The notes below the pieces were generated by a model, which saw nothing but the letters and a program-made list of their open reading frames with translations, had not been told where the DNA came from and did no database searches. This document shows positions 8,806 through 17,354 of a stretch of 58,187 nucleotides of DNA, piece by piece. The first letter of the stretch is position 1. Every line of letters starts with the position of its first letter. This DNA is from Candidatus Omnitrophota bacterium (GTDB lineage: Bacteria > Hinthialibacterota > Hinthialibacteria > Hinthialibacterales > Hinthialibacteraceae). The DNA lies in NCBI GenBank assembly GCA_040755155.1, contig JBFMBP010000149.1, positions 1-58,187 on the forward strand, in the 5' to 3' direction. The position numbers and the translations under genes were made by a program.

Positions 8806-9636
8806 TCACCAATCCTTATCGACTTTCGCCTGGCCGGAGGACGGATGGCGCTGGAATTTCTTCCTTTGCTCTTTCTCGTCTTCTTCCAGGTTATTCAATA
8901 GTTGCATCGCCTGCTCTTTGGACATTTGTTGATCGAGATTTTCTTCCTGTTTCGCTTGTTCTGGCTGTTGTTCTTGTTGTTGATCTTCTTTAGGCTTCTC
9001 TTGTTGTTGTTGCTGTTGGTCTTTCTTTTCTTGATCTTTCTTCTCTTGTTCCTGTTGATCCTGTTGCTGCTCGTTTTGTTTTTGTTGATCCTGCTTTTGT
9101 TGATCCTGATTTTGCTGCGATTGTTGGTTTTGCTGTTGATCTTGCTGCTGTTGTTGTTGATTTTGTTGTTGGTCTTTATTTTTATCCATCTGATCTTTCA
9201 ACTTGCGGCGGGCGACTTCGAGGTTGTATTTGGCGTCTTCATCGTCGGGATTGAGTTGCAGAGAACGGATATAGGATTCAATGGCTTTGACATAATCGTT
9301 TTTGCGAAAATGGCTGTTGCCGATGGAATAATGGGCTTTCGCCGCCAGTTTCTCGTCGGGAGACCCAATGGCTTGCTGGTATTCCTCCACAGCCTTTTCG
9401 TAGTTTTCCTGGCGGAAATAGGCGTTGCCGATGTTGAAACGCAGTTCTTCCGATTCCGGCGCATACGTCGCGGAGATATCCGTATATTGCTGGATGGCTT
9501 TTTCGTAATCGCCGCTTTCGTAGATTTTATTGGCGGCGGCGACCTTGTCGCGCAAGGGATTGAACAATCCCATCTGGAATACCGAAACCACGGCAAGCAG
9601 CGTTAATGCAATCCTTTTATGGTTCAACATCTTCAT
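8806..9636 (-). CDS. batC: BatC-type TPR protein with glutamine-rich tail
   Basis: 276 residues. N-terminal signal or anchor (KRIALTLLAVVSVFQMGLF), three to four TPRs (FNIGNAYFRQENYEKAVEEYQQA, HYSIGNSHFRKNDYVKAIESY) to about residue 150, then a very low-complexity Q/D/K/E segment (about 153-235), then a charged C-terminus. A TPR protein with a Q/E-rich tail between BatB and BatD is what is expected for BatC. The Q-rich region probably is disordered. It is followed by batD after 14 bases. Confidence 0.85.
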   Translation of the reverse strand: MKMLNHKRIALTLLAVVSVFQMGLFNPLRDKVAAANKIYESGDYEKAIQQYTDISATYAPESEELRFNIGNAYFRQENYEKAVEEYQQAIGSPDEKLAAKAHYSIGNSHFRKNDYVKAIESYIRSLQLNPDDEDAKYNLEVARRKLKDQMDKNKDQQQNQQQQQQDQQQNQQSQQNQDQQKQDQQKQNEQQQDQQEQEKKDQEKKDQQQQQQEKPKEDQQQEQQPEQAKQEENLDQQMSKEQAMQLLNNLEEDEKEQRKKFQRHPSSGQAKVDKDW

Positions 9637-10043
9637 GAGATATTTGCCTTATCCAAACACATTCAAGATAACTTAACGAGAGCTTCGCTTTTAGCCCACC
9701 CTACTATTCTTTGAGCCTACCCTACCATTCAACATTCCTAAGAAAACAGAAAGCTGGCAGGCTCATCACGGCTCTGTCATGCTGCGACTCTGTCATTTCG
9801 AGCGATAGCGAGAAATCCTTCCACACGCGGATTGAAGATTTCTCGGTCGCTGCGCTCCCTCGAAATGACATGCCGCGATGCCGGACACAGGGGGAAAAAC
9901 GGAGATTCGCCCTCCCGCAATTCACCTTCGAACAAGAAGAGAGGGCGAGGCTCCTGCCGAGCCAAGGCTACTCTGTCCTTTTTCTTTCTGCTATCGCTGA
10001 ATTCCTCGGTGTGGCGGCTCATCATTCATCATTCATCATTCGA
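9637..10043. repeat. Repeat-filled gap between batB and batC
   Basis: About 400 bases with no convincing gene. It holds palindromes of the AGCTTCGCTTTTAGCCCACC family (9676-9725) and an 80-bp imperfect palindrome (9791-9870) with terminal arms TGTCATTTCGAG and CTCGAAATGACA. A heptamer array (CATCATT, about 10018-10041) ends 2 bases before the batB stop codon. The interruption makes continued transcription from batB into batC uncertain. Confidence 0.7.
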
Positions 10044-11093
10044 CTAGGATTGTATCTCGTTTCTCCGGTATCCGCCCACGGTACGCTTCGGGGCGCGCTT
10101 CCGGTCCGACAGCAGCATCTCCGCAATCAAGAGAACCAGCGCCGGGAGCAGGAAAAATTCGAAACGCTCCTCGTATTGAGTAACGAACCGCGTCTCCAAC
10201 AGTTTCTGCTGGCGGCGCTGTTCCATGTGCTCGTAAATTTTATTCAAGCCGAATTCCACAGAGCGTACGGGATAGTAAGCCCCGCCCGTGGTCAAGCAGA
10301 TGTTTCGCAGCGATTCTTCGTCCAACTTGCTGGTGATGACGTTGCCGTTCTTATCTTCGACGTAGCCCTGCAGATCGCCTTTTTCGTCCCGGAGAGGAAT
10401 CGGCTGCCCCATCGGATCGCCGATGCCGATGGCGTAGATGAGCACCCCTTCCTCCGCCGCCATCTCCGCCGCCTTCTTGGGGTCCTCCACCGTATCTTCT
10501 CCATCCGTAATCAGGATGACCACCCGAGATTCCCTATCGCCAGGCGGAAAAGAATCCAGCGATTTCTCGATCGCCTTGGAAATGGCCGTGCCGGGAACCG
10601 GGATCGAACCCACTTCCACTTCGTCCAGTAAAATTTTTGCGGCGGCGTAATCCAGCGTCAATGGACACTGGACGAAAGGCTCGCCCGAAAAGACAACCAA
10701 CCCGATGCGGTTTCCTTTCATCTTGTCGATCAGGTTGGATATTTCGAATTTGGCCCGCGTCAGCCGGTTGGGCTTGATGTCTTCCGCCAACATGCTGCGG
10801 GATACGTCCAAGGCGATGATAATGTCATGGCCGCGCGACAGCAGCATTTGTTCCTTTTGGCCCCACATCGGGCGCGCTAAAGCGGCAAGCGAGAAGGCGA
10901 AAACGAAGAAAAGCAAGACGAGCTTCGACTTCTGATTCTTGCGGCTGACGCCTTCCATCAGCCGTTCGATCAATTCCAGATTCCCGAAGCGCCGCAGCGC
11001 CGATATCCTCCGCTTCCACGCCCAGCGCAGAAAGAAATAGAGCGGAATCAGCAATAACAATAAGTTTAATGTTTCGTACGAACCGAAGATCAT
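10044..11093 (-). CDS. batB: BatB, von Willebrand factor A domain membrane protein
   Basis: 349 residues. Two N-terminal hydrophobic segments (about 8-24 and 57-73), a VWA domain with an intact MIDAS motif DVSRS (Asp96, Ser98, Ser100) and later ITDGEDT, and a C-terminal membrane helix. Its start overlaps the batA stop by 4 bases (ATGA), so translation is coupled. BatA and BatB are paired VWA proteins of the aerotolerance complex at the inner membrane. This copy is assigned BatB from its position after BatA. Confidence 0.9.
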   Translation of the reverse strand: MIFGSYETLNLLLLLIPLYFFLRWAWKRRISALRRFGNLELIERLMEGVSRKNQKSKLVLLFFVFAFSLAALARPMWGQKEQMLLSRGHDIIIALDVSRSMLAEDIKPNRLTRAKFEISNLIDKMKGNRIGLVVFSGEPFVQCPLTLDYAAAKILLDEVEVGSIPVPGTAISKAIEKSLDSFPPGDRESRVVILITDGEDTVEDPKKAAEMAAEEGVLIYAIGIGDPMGQPIPLRDEKGDLQGYVEDKNGNVITSKLDEESLRNICLTTGGAYYPVRSVEFGLNKIYEHMEQRRQQKLLETRFVTQYEERFEFFLLPALVLLIAEMLLSDRKRAPKRTVGGYRRNEIQS

Positions 11094-12106
11094 GGCAGTT
11101 TTCGGAACCTTGTCTGCGATAGAATCATCTCAATCAACAAAAGGACCAGCGCTGGGATGAGGAAATAGGGAAACAATTCCAGGAAACGGCGATGGCCTTC
11201 GGAGAGAACCTTCGTTTTCTCCAGCGAATCGATCTCTTTGAAAATATCCAAAAATCCTTGCGTATCCGTAGCCCGGAAATATTTCCCCTGCGTCGTTTCC
11301 GCCATCTTGCGCAAGGAAACTTCGTCCACGCGCTCCGCATCGGGATAAGGAACCATGTGCTTGCCGAAGATGTCCTCCCGAATGATGAACGGCGTTCCCA
11401 GGCCGCCCACGCCGATCGAATAGATTTTCGCCCCCAGCGCCTTGGCCATTTCCGAGGCGGTGAAAGGATCGATCTGGCCCGCGTTGTTGGCCCCATCGGT
11501 GATGAGAACGATGATTTTGCTTTTCGCTTCCGTAAAGCGCAGCCGATTCAGCGCGGAGGCGATGGCGTTTCCGATCGCCGTGCTGCGCTCATCGATCATG
11601 CCGATATGGACGTCGTCGAGAAAATTCTTCACGATCCCGTAATCTACCGTCAGAGGGCATTGCAAAAACGCTTCCGACGCGAAGACGGTCATGCCGATGC
11701 GGTCGTTTCGCCGTCCGTCCACGAAGGTCTTGACGGCTTCCTTGGTCACTTCCAGGCGAGTACGCTTGTTTTGCACGTCCAGGTCGATGAAATTCATGCT
11801 GCCGGATACGTCCACAGTCAGCAGGATGTCCACGCCTTCCGTATAAATTTCGCTGCTCGTCAATTCCGCCTGCGGACGGGCGATGGAGAGAATGAAAAGG
11901 GTCAAAACCGCCAGCCGCAAGCCGAAGAGAAAATGGCGGATGGCGTGGGAGGCGGGGGGCCGCGTTCCTTGAACGCCGAAGACTTTCTTGATCCGGCTGA
12001 TGTCGGAATAAAGCAGCGGCGCCGATCCCTTCCAATAAATATAGCGCCAGATCAGGAAGGGAACGAATGCAATCAACGATAAGTACCAGTAATAAGCGAA
12101 ACGCAT
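11090..12106 (-). CDS. batA: BatA, von Willebrand factor A domain membrane protein
   Basis: 338 residues. N-terminal membrane segments (about 6-22 and 58-76), a VWA domain with MIDAS motif DVSGS (Asp99, Ser101, Ser103), TVFASEAFLQCPLTVDYG and ITDGANNAG, and a C-terminal helix (FLIPALVLLLIEMIL). It follows the BatD/DUF4381-like gene and overlaps batB by 4 bases. The metal-binding VWA fold mediates protein contacts; in this family it is thought to work with the MoxR ATPase encoded upstream. Confidence 0.9.
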   Translation of the reverse strand: MRFAYYWYLSLIAFVPFLIWRYIYWKGSAPLLYSDISRIKKVFGVQGTRPPASHAIRHFLFGLRLAVLTLFILSIARPQAELTSSEIYTEGVDILLTVDVSGSMNFIDLDVQNKRTRLEVTKEAVKTFVDGRRNDRIGMTVFASEAFLQCPLTVDYGIVKNFLDDVHIGMIDERSTAIGNAIASALNRLRFTEAKSKIIVLITDGANNAGQIDPFTASEMAKALGAKIYSIGVGGLGTPFIIREDIFGKHMVPYPDAERVDEVSLRKMAETTQGKYFRATDTQGFLDIFKEIDSLEKTKVLSEGHRRFLELFPYFLIPALVLLLIEMILSQTRFRKLP

Positions 12107-12149
12107 TTTGAACCAACAGCCCCTTTTATCTCTATCCCGGCGATGGGGA

Positions 12150-13589
12150 TCAATGAAGATCGTCCCAATTCAAATAAGCGAATACGATCGGCGTCGCCAA
12201 AAATAGCATGACGGCGCCTAGCAATAGAAAACTCTCGAAACGAAAACCGTTCCACCATATCAACGCCAACCCGATGCAGGAAAAAACGGCGTCTTTGGCG
12301 ATGTAGGAAACCGCGATGCGGTATCCAAAGCTCAATCCCCGCCCAAACCAAAAAAGGAAAAGCCCCAAGGCGGCCTGGACGATTCCCGTCCAGTCGCGAG
12401 AGGAGATGGCGGATGCGATTCCATTCAGAACGAGAAACAATGCGGCGGCTTGCGCCAGCGCTGCGCCGATCTTGACCTCCGCCGGAGTTTCCAAAGCGCC
12501 CCAGAAAGAGGAAAACAGAGACGGCGGGCGTTCGTCTTTCGGTTTTTCTTCCACTGGCCCGGCGGATTCTTCTCCTTCTTGCAACTTCGTCTGTTCGACG
12601 ACGGCTTCGGCGTCTCGAATCAGCTTTTCCAATTCCTCCACAGGAGGTTCGTATTTGGCGAATTTGATTAAGTCGCATTCTTCAATGACGTCCTGAAACA
12701 AATCGAGAGCGGGTTTCTCCAAAGCGACGCCCCGGAGTTCGCGCAGGATTTCGCTAGTCGTAAAGTCCATCGCCAAAATGCTCCAACGCCGGTAAATGTA
12801 GAGGCGAACGATATCGCTTAGGATCGTAGAAAATTCCTTGCATTTCCCTTGTTCGATCAGTTCCTTGTTTTGGCGCAGTTTCCCCAGCGCCGCTAAAGCG
12901 CGCTCATGCGCCTGCCCCGGCGGGACATATTCCACAACCTCCCGCTTAGGATAAAGCTGACGCAGAAACCGCCAACAGAAAACGAGAATGAGAATGAGAT
13001 CGAGCGCACCCAACGCGATCAGCGAGAGTAGCAGCATCCTTCCCGGCGTTTCGATGACTACCGGCGTCTTGATGTCCCGGATGTCGAGACCTTCCGACTC
13101 CTCCGGCGTCAGGCTGCGCACGTTGATCTTGATGGACGGCGTATCGATCTCGCCGATCCGGCCGTCTTCCGTTTTGAATCGGAACGCGAAGGAGGGAATG
13201 GTGAACTCGCCGGTGAAATAAGTGGAAATCACGTATTCGATGGAACGCCGTTTCTTGCCGTCGGCTAAAGTCTCTTCCTTGGCGGGATTGACTTCCTTAA
13301 GTTCGAACTGGCCGAGATTGAGCGCCTCGTTCCGCTCCAAAATCGAGACGGAGGGATCGTGAGTGATGGACACCGCCAGCCGGATATTGTCGCCGATGAG
13401 GATATCGTTGCGATCCACGCGGGCTTCCACGTCGGGCTTCAGCGAATCTTCAATTTGCGAAGAGGATGCAGATACAACCCTCGCAGCGGCGAAAGGCGCC
13501 GGCGAGATGGCGGAAGTGGAATCGATAGCTGGCGCCGCCGTAGCCGCCCATATCATGGTCATCGAATAAAAAATCGCTCCAGTCATCAT
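12150..13589 (-). CDS. BatD/DUF4381-like membrane protein with extra C-terminal transmembrane domain
   Basis: 479 residues. Signal peptide, one Ig-like BatD-type domain (about 50-155, beginning DVEARVDRNDILIGDNIRLAVS), a membrane helix (about 182-205), a cytoplasmic helical region (HERALAALGKLRQ to DFTTSEILRELR) like the DUF4381/BatD tail, an acidic linker, and a C-terminal block of four hydrophobic segments (about 365-475). The C-terminal membrane block is not part of usual BatD. AGGAAA precedes a double ATG, so the start could be 3 bases later. It lies directly upstream of batA, as DUF4381 proteins often do in MoxR-VWA operons. Confidence 0.75.
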   Translation of the reverse strand: MMTGAIFYSMTMIWAATAAPAIDSTSAISPAPFAAARVVSASSSQIEDSLKPDVEARVDRNDILIGDNIRLAVSITHDPSVSILERNEALNLGQFELKEVNPAKEETLADGKKRRSIEYVISTYFTGEFTIPSFAFRFKTEDGRIGEIDTPSIKINVRSLTPEESEGLDIRDIKTPVVIETPGRMLLLSLIALGALDLILILVFCWRFLRQLYPKREVVEYVPPGQAHERALAALGKLRQNKELIEQGKCKEFSTILSDIVRLYIYRRWSILAMDFTTSEILRELRGVALEKPALDLFQDVIEECDLIKFAKYEPPVEELEKLIRDAEAVVEQTKLQEGEESAGPVEEKPKDERPPSLFSSFWGALETPAEVKIGAALAQAAALFLVLNGIASAISSRDWTGIVQAALGLFLFWFGRGLSFGYRIAVSYIAKDAVFSCIGLALIWWNGFRFESFLLLGAVMLFLATPIVFAYLNWDDLH

Positions 13590-13686
13590 TTTCCTATATA
13601 TATGGGGATATTGCAGTCCTGTAGGGTAGGCTCAAAGCGAAGCGCAGCCCACCAATCTCTCTTTTCATCGTAGATAAGCGAATTCG

Positions 13687-14961
13687 CTATTTCTTCTCTT
13701 GCGGCTCCGTCTTCGATTCCTCGCTGGGAGCGGATGCGCCAAAAACCTGGTCATTGATCTTAACGTTCTCGGCTTTCAGCAATTCGTCCAAAAGTTGCTG
13801 CTGTCTCTCCTGTTCTTTCATGGAGCGTACGCGCGCCTCCACCTGAGATTTAACCTCTTCCAAAGGGCGCTGCCGTTCCGGCGTCTTTTGCGCGATGCGG
13901 AAGATGTGATAGCCGGACGGCCCTTTCATCGGCGCGCCGACGGCGCCTTCCTCCATCTCCAGCAACGCGCTGGCGATTTCCGGCGCCTTGCCCAAGCGGG
14001 GAACGCTATCCACGCCTTTGCGAACGTCGCCCAAAACGCCTCCCGCATCCTTCGTACTGTTATCGGTGGAAAACTCCTTGACCGCTTTTTCGAATTCCAT
14101 TCCCTCGTCCAATTTTTTCTTCGCTTCGTCCGCTTTTTCCTGTGAATCGAGTTGGATATGCGCAATTTTCACGGTCAGTGGATCGATGTAATCTTCTTTG
14201 TGGGCTTGATAATAGAGATCGATGTCGCTGGGAGAAACGGCGACTTTTTCGCGCACTTCCTCCTCGTATATTTTCGAAGCCAAAAGGCTTTTTTCCATTT
14301 GCCGCAGTTGCTTGCGTACTTCCGCATCTTTGTTGTATTCCTTGCGCAGAGCTTTGTCGTAGAGCAAATCCTGAAAGATTTTGCTGCGCAGATATTCTTT
14401 CTTCTTTTCCGGCGACTCGTAATTCTTCCGCATATAGTCGGGCATCTGCGCGATTTCGCGTTCGATCTGATCGAGGGTGATCGTCTTCTCCCCGATTTGA
14501 GCAGCGACGGGGCCGGTTCCCGGCTTCTCTTCCGGTTCCAGATCAGTAACCTGTTGCAACTTTTTCTGAGCGTCGAAGCCGCGCTTAAGCGCTTCGTAGC
14601 ATTTCACCATTCGCTTCTCCGCCGTTGGCGCCGCCTTGGTCTGCGGGTAGAGTTGGCTGATTTGCAGAAACGTTCCCAACGCTTTTTCGTATTGTTCCAG
14701 ATTGTCCAGATAGATGTTCCCGATCGTGTAGAGAATATTCGCCCGTTGTTCGACGGGAATCTTGGCGACGTTCAAGTATTGTTGGTATTCGTCGATGGCT
14801 TGTTCGTAAAGTCCCTGGCTAGAATATGTCGCCGCCAACTCCCGCATCTTTTCCACGGGAATAGGAGAAGGAGCCTCTTTTCCTCCCATAGAAAAAAGCA
14901 GTAGAAAAACAATAAAAATCAATAAAACAAGGTTAAGCGCTGAAAAGACAATATCACGCAT
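13687..14961 (-). CDS. Membrane-anchored PpiC-type peptidyl-prolyl isomerase with TPRs
   Basis: 424 residues. N-terminal membrane anchor (about 5-25), two to three TPRs (about 37-125), a SurA/PrsA-like helical chaperone part (about 150-255) and one parvulin domain (about 262-360, with VKIAHIQL, DAGGVLGDVRKG and GYHIFRIAQK). It ends in a charged Q/E/K tail. GGAG lies 8 bases before the ATG. It should catalyse proline cis-trans isomerisation of exported proteins in the periplasm. The TPR-parvulin fusion and its position inside the Bat cluster suggest that it serves folding of the Bat complex or its clients. Confidence 0.85.
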   Translation of the reverse strand: MRDIVFSALNLVLLIFIVFLLLFSMGGKEAPSPIPVEKMRELAATYSSQGLYEQAIDEYQQYLNVAKIPVEQRANILYTIGNIYLDNLEQYEKALGTFLQISQLYPQTKAAPTAEKRMVKCYEALKRGFDAQKKLQQVTDLEPEEKPGTGPVAAQIGEKTITLDQIEREIAQMPDYMRKNYESPEKKKEYLRSKIFQDLLYDKALRKEYNKDAEVRKQLRQMEKSLLASKIYEEEVREKVAVSPSDIDLYYQAHKEDYIDPLTVKIAHIQLDSQEKADEAKKKLDEGMEFEKAVKEFSTDNSTKDAGGVLGDVRKGVDSVPRLGKAPEIASALLEMEEGAVGAPMKGPSGYHIFRIAQKTPERQRPLEEVKSQVEARVRSMKEQERQQQLLDELLKAENVKINDQVFGASAPSEESKTEPQEKK

Positions 14962-14989
14962 TATTCAAACTCCAAAATTCGAACTGTCT

Positions 14990-15316
14990 CTGGTGGGCTA
15001 CGCTTCGCTTTGAGCCCACCCTACACAACTTTTTTTAAACCCTCACCCTAACCCTCTCCCAATGGGCGAGGGAATGGTTTTACATGAGATTCATCACTCC
15101 TAAGAAAACACTTTGTAAGTCGAATAAAATGTGCTATATACGATTATTACTATTCTCTCAATTCATGCCACCTTGATCCCACAGTTTTCTTCCTGCAATC
15201 GCCGAGAGCCTTTCCTCGGTAGGGCGGCTCATCACTCATCACTCATCACTCATCACTCATCACTCATCACTCATCACTCAAAACTCAAAATTCAAAATTC
15301 AAAATTCAAAATTCTT
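14990..15316. repeat. Palindromes and heptamer arrays between DUF58 and ppiC genes
   Basis: The 355-base gap contains a palindrome of the GGTGGGCTACGCTTCGCTTT family (14992-15025) and a half copy of the CCCTCACCCTAACCCTCTCCC element (15039-15073). It also holds a long heptamer array: CTCATCA units at 15229-15279 passing into AAAATTC units up to 15314. The array ends 2 bases before the DUF58 stop codon. No gene is seen. Confidence 0.75.
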
Positions 15317-16192
15317 TCAAAACCTTCTTGCCCGCAATTGGAAAAACCGCACTAAGGGATCGACGGCGGATTGATCCGTGCGCACGGGCACGTGATCCAC
15401 CTTCATCCGCTTGAACTCGTAAGTCAGCCGCTCGATGTCCTGCGCGGCGGCGTCGGAGAAGCGGCGGCGCACTCCGGCGTCGTAAGTGTCGATGATGACG
15501 ATCTCGCCCGTTTCCGCGTCCTGCAATTCGAGAAATCCAATGGGAGGCATTTCCACTTCGCGGGGATCGGTAATGCTGATCGTTATCAAATCGTGCTTCT
15601 TATTGGCCACCCGCAACGCATCGGCAAAGCCGCTGCTCATGAAGTCGGAGAGAAGGAAAATTACGCTTTTTCTCGTAAGGACGTTGCCCAAAAAATCCAG
15701 CGCCGCCTTGATGTCCGTATTTCCTCCCGCCGGTTCGAACATGAGCAACTCGCGAATCAACCGCAGCACGTGCTTCTTGCCCTTTTTGGGCGGAATGAAT
15801 TTCTCCACGCGATCCGTAAAGAGCATCAGTCCTACGCGGTCGTTGTTCTTAATGGCCGAGAAGGCGAGTACGGCGCTCAGCTCCACCGCCAGCTCGCCTT
15901 TCATCTTCTCCGCCGTGCCGAACAAACTGGAGGAGGAAGCGTCGACCATCAGCATGACGGTCAATTCGCGCTCTTCCCGGTAGCGCTTGACGAACGGTTC
16001 GCCCATGCGGGCGGTGACGTTCCAATCGATGGTGCGGATATCGTCGCCATGCTGGTATTCCCGCACCTCTTCGAATTCCACGCCCCGCCCTTTGAAGACG
16101 GAATGGTATTCGCCCGCCAGCACGTCGTTGACCATGCGGTTAGTTCGAATCTCGATGCGCCGGATCTGGCGGATCAACTCGCGGGGGATCAT
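15317..16192 (-). CDS. DUF58 family protein of the MoxR-Bat cluster
   Basis: 291 residues, the usual length for the short soluble DUF58 proteins. Characteristic segments are EYHSVFKGRGVEFEEVREYQ, GDDIRTIDWNVTARMG and a degenerate VWA-like half (LMVDASSSS...LLSDFMSSG). These proteins almost always accompany MoxR ATPases and VWA proteins, as here. Its ATG overlaps the stop of the upstream glycosyltransferase gene by 4 bases. Biochemical role is not established; a cytoplasmic partner of MoxR and Bat proteins is the usual inference. Confidence 0.9.
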   Translation of the reverse strand: MIPRELIRQIRRIEIRTNRMVNDVLAGEYHSVFKGRGVEFEEVREYQHGDDIRTIDWNVTARMGEPFVKRYREERELTVMLMVDASSSSLFGTAEKMKGELAVELSAVLAFSAIKNNDRVGLMLFTDRVEKFIPPKKGKKHVLRLIRELLMFEPAGGNTDIKAALDFLGNVLTRKSVIFLLSDFMSSGFADALRVANKKHDLITISITDPREVEMPPIGFLELQDAETGEIVIIDTYDAGVRRRFSDAAAQDIERLTYEFKRMKVDHVPVRTDQSAVDPLVRFFQLRARRF

Positions 16193-17091
16193 GATGGCTT
16201 CTCCCTGCGCAGCAGGCTGTTTTCCCGCTGCAACTGCAAAATGATTTTTTGGGCTTCCGCCAGCTGGATTTGCAAATGATTGGCCTGGCGCAGCAGCTGC
16301 TCGAATTGCGCCTCTCGTTGGCGGATTTCCCGCTGCTGCTGAAACGTTCTTTTAAATATCTCGTCGAAGACGCCGTCGCGTTGGTCGCGGTAGCGCCGCT
16401 TCACGACTCGTTCGTTGATGGGGTAACTCTCTTGTTCGAGAATATTGGAATTGTCGTCACGTCGGCGGTATTCTCCCGTAACGGCGCGCACATGCTTAAA
16501 GGGAAACATCTGCGAAAGCCGGATGAGAAATTCCCAGTCCTCGTAAATCGAAAGCGATTCGTCGAAGGGGCCGGCGGCGTCGAAGCAATCCCGCCGGATC
16601 AACAGGCAGTTGATGGGAATGTAATTCGCCAAGAGAAAATTGTTGCGCTCGAAATCGAAGGAATAGATCAGCTGCTCTTTCACTCGCCGCCACGCCTGCG
16701 TCCGGGGATCGCGCTCGAAGGTAACGTTGAGCACGTCGGAATAAACGACGGGCAGCCCTTGCGGCGCCGCCGCTTCCACCAACGTCCGGATGTGATGGGG
16801 AAGCGCGCCGTCGTCATCGTCCAGAAAAGCGATATAATCGCCCTTCGCCGCTTCGACGCCGATATTCAACGCCGCCGTCCGCCCCATGTTTTCGGGATTG
16901 CGAATGTACCGATAATCCAATCCGCCCAGTTCCACCGGCAGCAGATGTTCGACGTCCGCGCCGCCGTCGTTGACAACGACGATTTCGATCCGCCGATAGT
17001 CTTGCTTTTGCAAGCATTGCAAACATTCCTGCAAGCGCTCCGGCCGGTTGTAGGTTCGAACGATTATGGATACTAGCGGTTGTTCGTTCAT
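16189..17091 (-). CDS. Family 2 glycosyltransferase with C-terminal coiled coil
   Basis: 300 residues. GT-A fold: VSIIVRTYNRPERLQECL at the start, nucleotide-sugar motif IAFLDDDD (Asp91-94), then a LPVVYSD and YEDWEFLIRLS region typical of GT2. The last 60 or so residues are a predicted coiled coil (REIRQREAQFEQLLRQANHL). No membrane segment, so probably cytosolic and acting on a lipid or protein acceptor; substrate unknown. Its stop overlaps the DUF58 start, so it is translated as part of the MoxR-Bat cluster, which is an unusual place for a glycosyltransferase. Confidence 0.85.
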   Translation of the reverse strand: MNEQPLVSIIVRTYNRPERLQECLQCLQKQDYRRIEIVVVNDGGADVEHLLPVELGGLDYRYIRNPENMGRTAALNIGVEAAKGDYIAFLDDDDGALPHHIRTLVEAAAPQGLPVVYSDVLNVTFERDPRTQAWRRVKEQLIYSFDFERNNFLLANYIPINCLLIRRDCFDAAGPFDESLSIYEDWEFLIRLSQMFPFKHVRAVTGEYRRRDDNSNILEQESYPINERVVKRRYRDQRDGVFDEIFKRTFQQQREIRQREAQFEQLLRQANHLQIQLAEAQKIILQLQRENSLLRREKPS

Positions 17092-17137
17092 TCCAAATCA
17101 ATGTTCGCTTCAATTCTCATTTATTAACCTAATATTT

Positions 17138-17350
17138 GTAGGATGGGCTACACTTCGCTTCGATCCCACCCTCCCCAGCTCGCGAAAAAATCAAAGGCAA
17201 GCTACGCCTTGCCTTTGCCACCCCGACATAGGATGGGTTGCATCGTTTGATCCATCACTCTTCCAAAACACCTTCAGAAGGGGTTGGTGGGCTATGCTTC
17301 GCTTTGAGCCCACCCTACGAATCTCATTCATCATTCATCATTCATCATTA
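17138..17350. repeat. Palindromes and heptamer array after the moxR-like gene
   Basis: The gap 17092-17354 holds two copies of the TGGGCTACRCTTCGCTTY palindrome family (17138-17172 and 17285-17320), a GGATGGGT-type palindrome (about 17222-17262) and a CATCATT heptamer array (17324-17350) ending 4 bases before the moxR stop. No gene is seen. Confidence 0.7.
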
Positions 17351-17354
17351 AATA

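Noticed and set aside
8902-9606. Leucine-rich 234-codon frame antisense to batC
   Set aside because: The poly-leucine stretch is simply the complement of the CAA/CAG glutamine codons of batC, not a real membrane protein.
10580-10615. tRNA-like end (GGGAACCGGGATCGAACCC)
   Set aside because: It lies inside the batB frame in a conserved coding segment, and no cloverleaf can be completed around it.
15229-15314. Possible CRISPR array
   Set aside because: The units are seven bases long and without spacers; no cas genes are seen.
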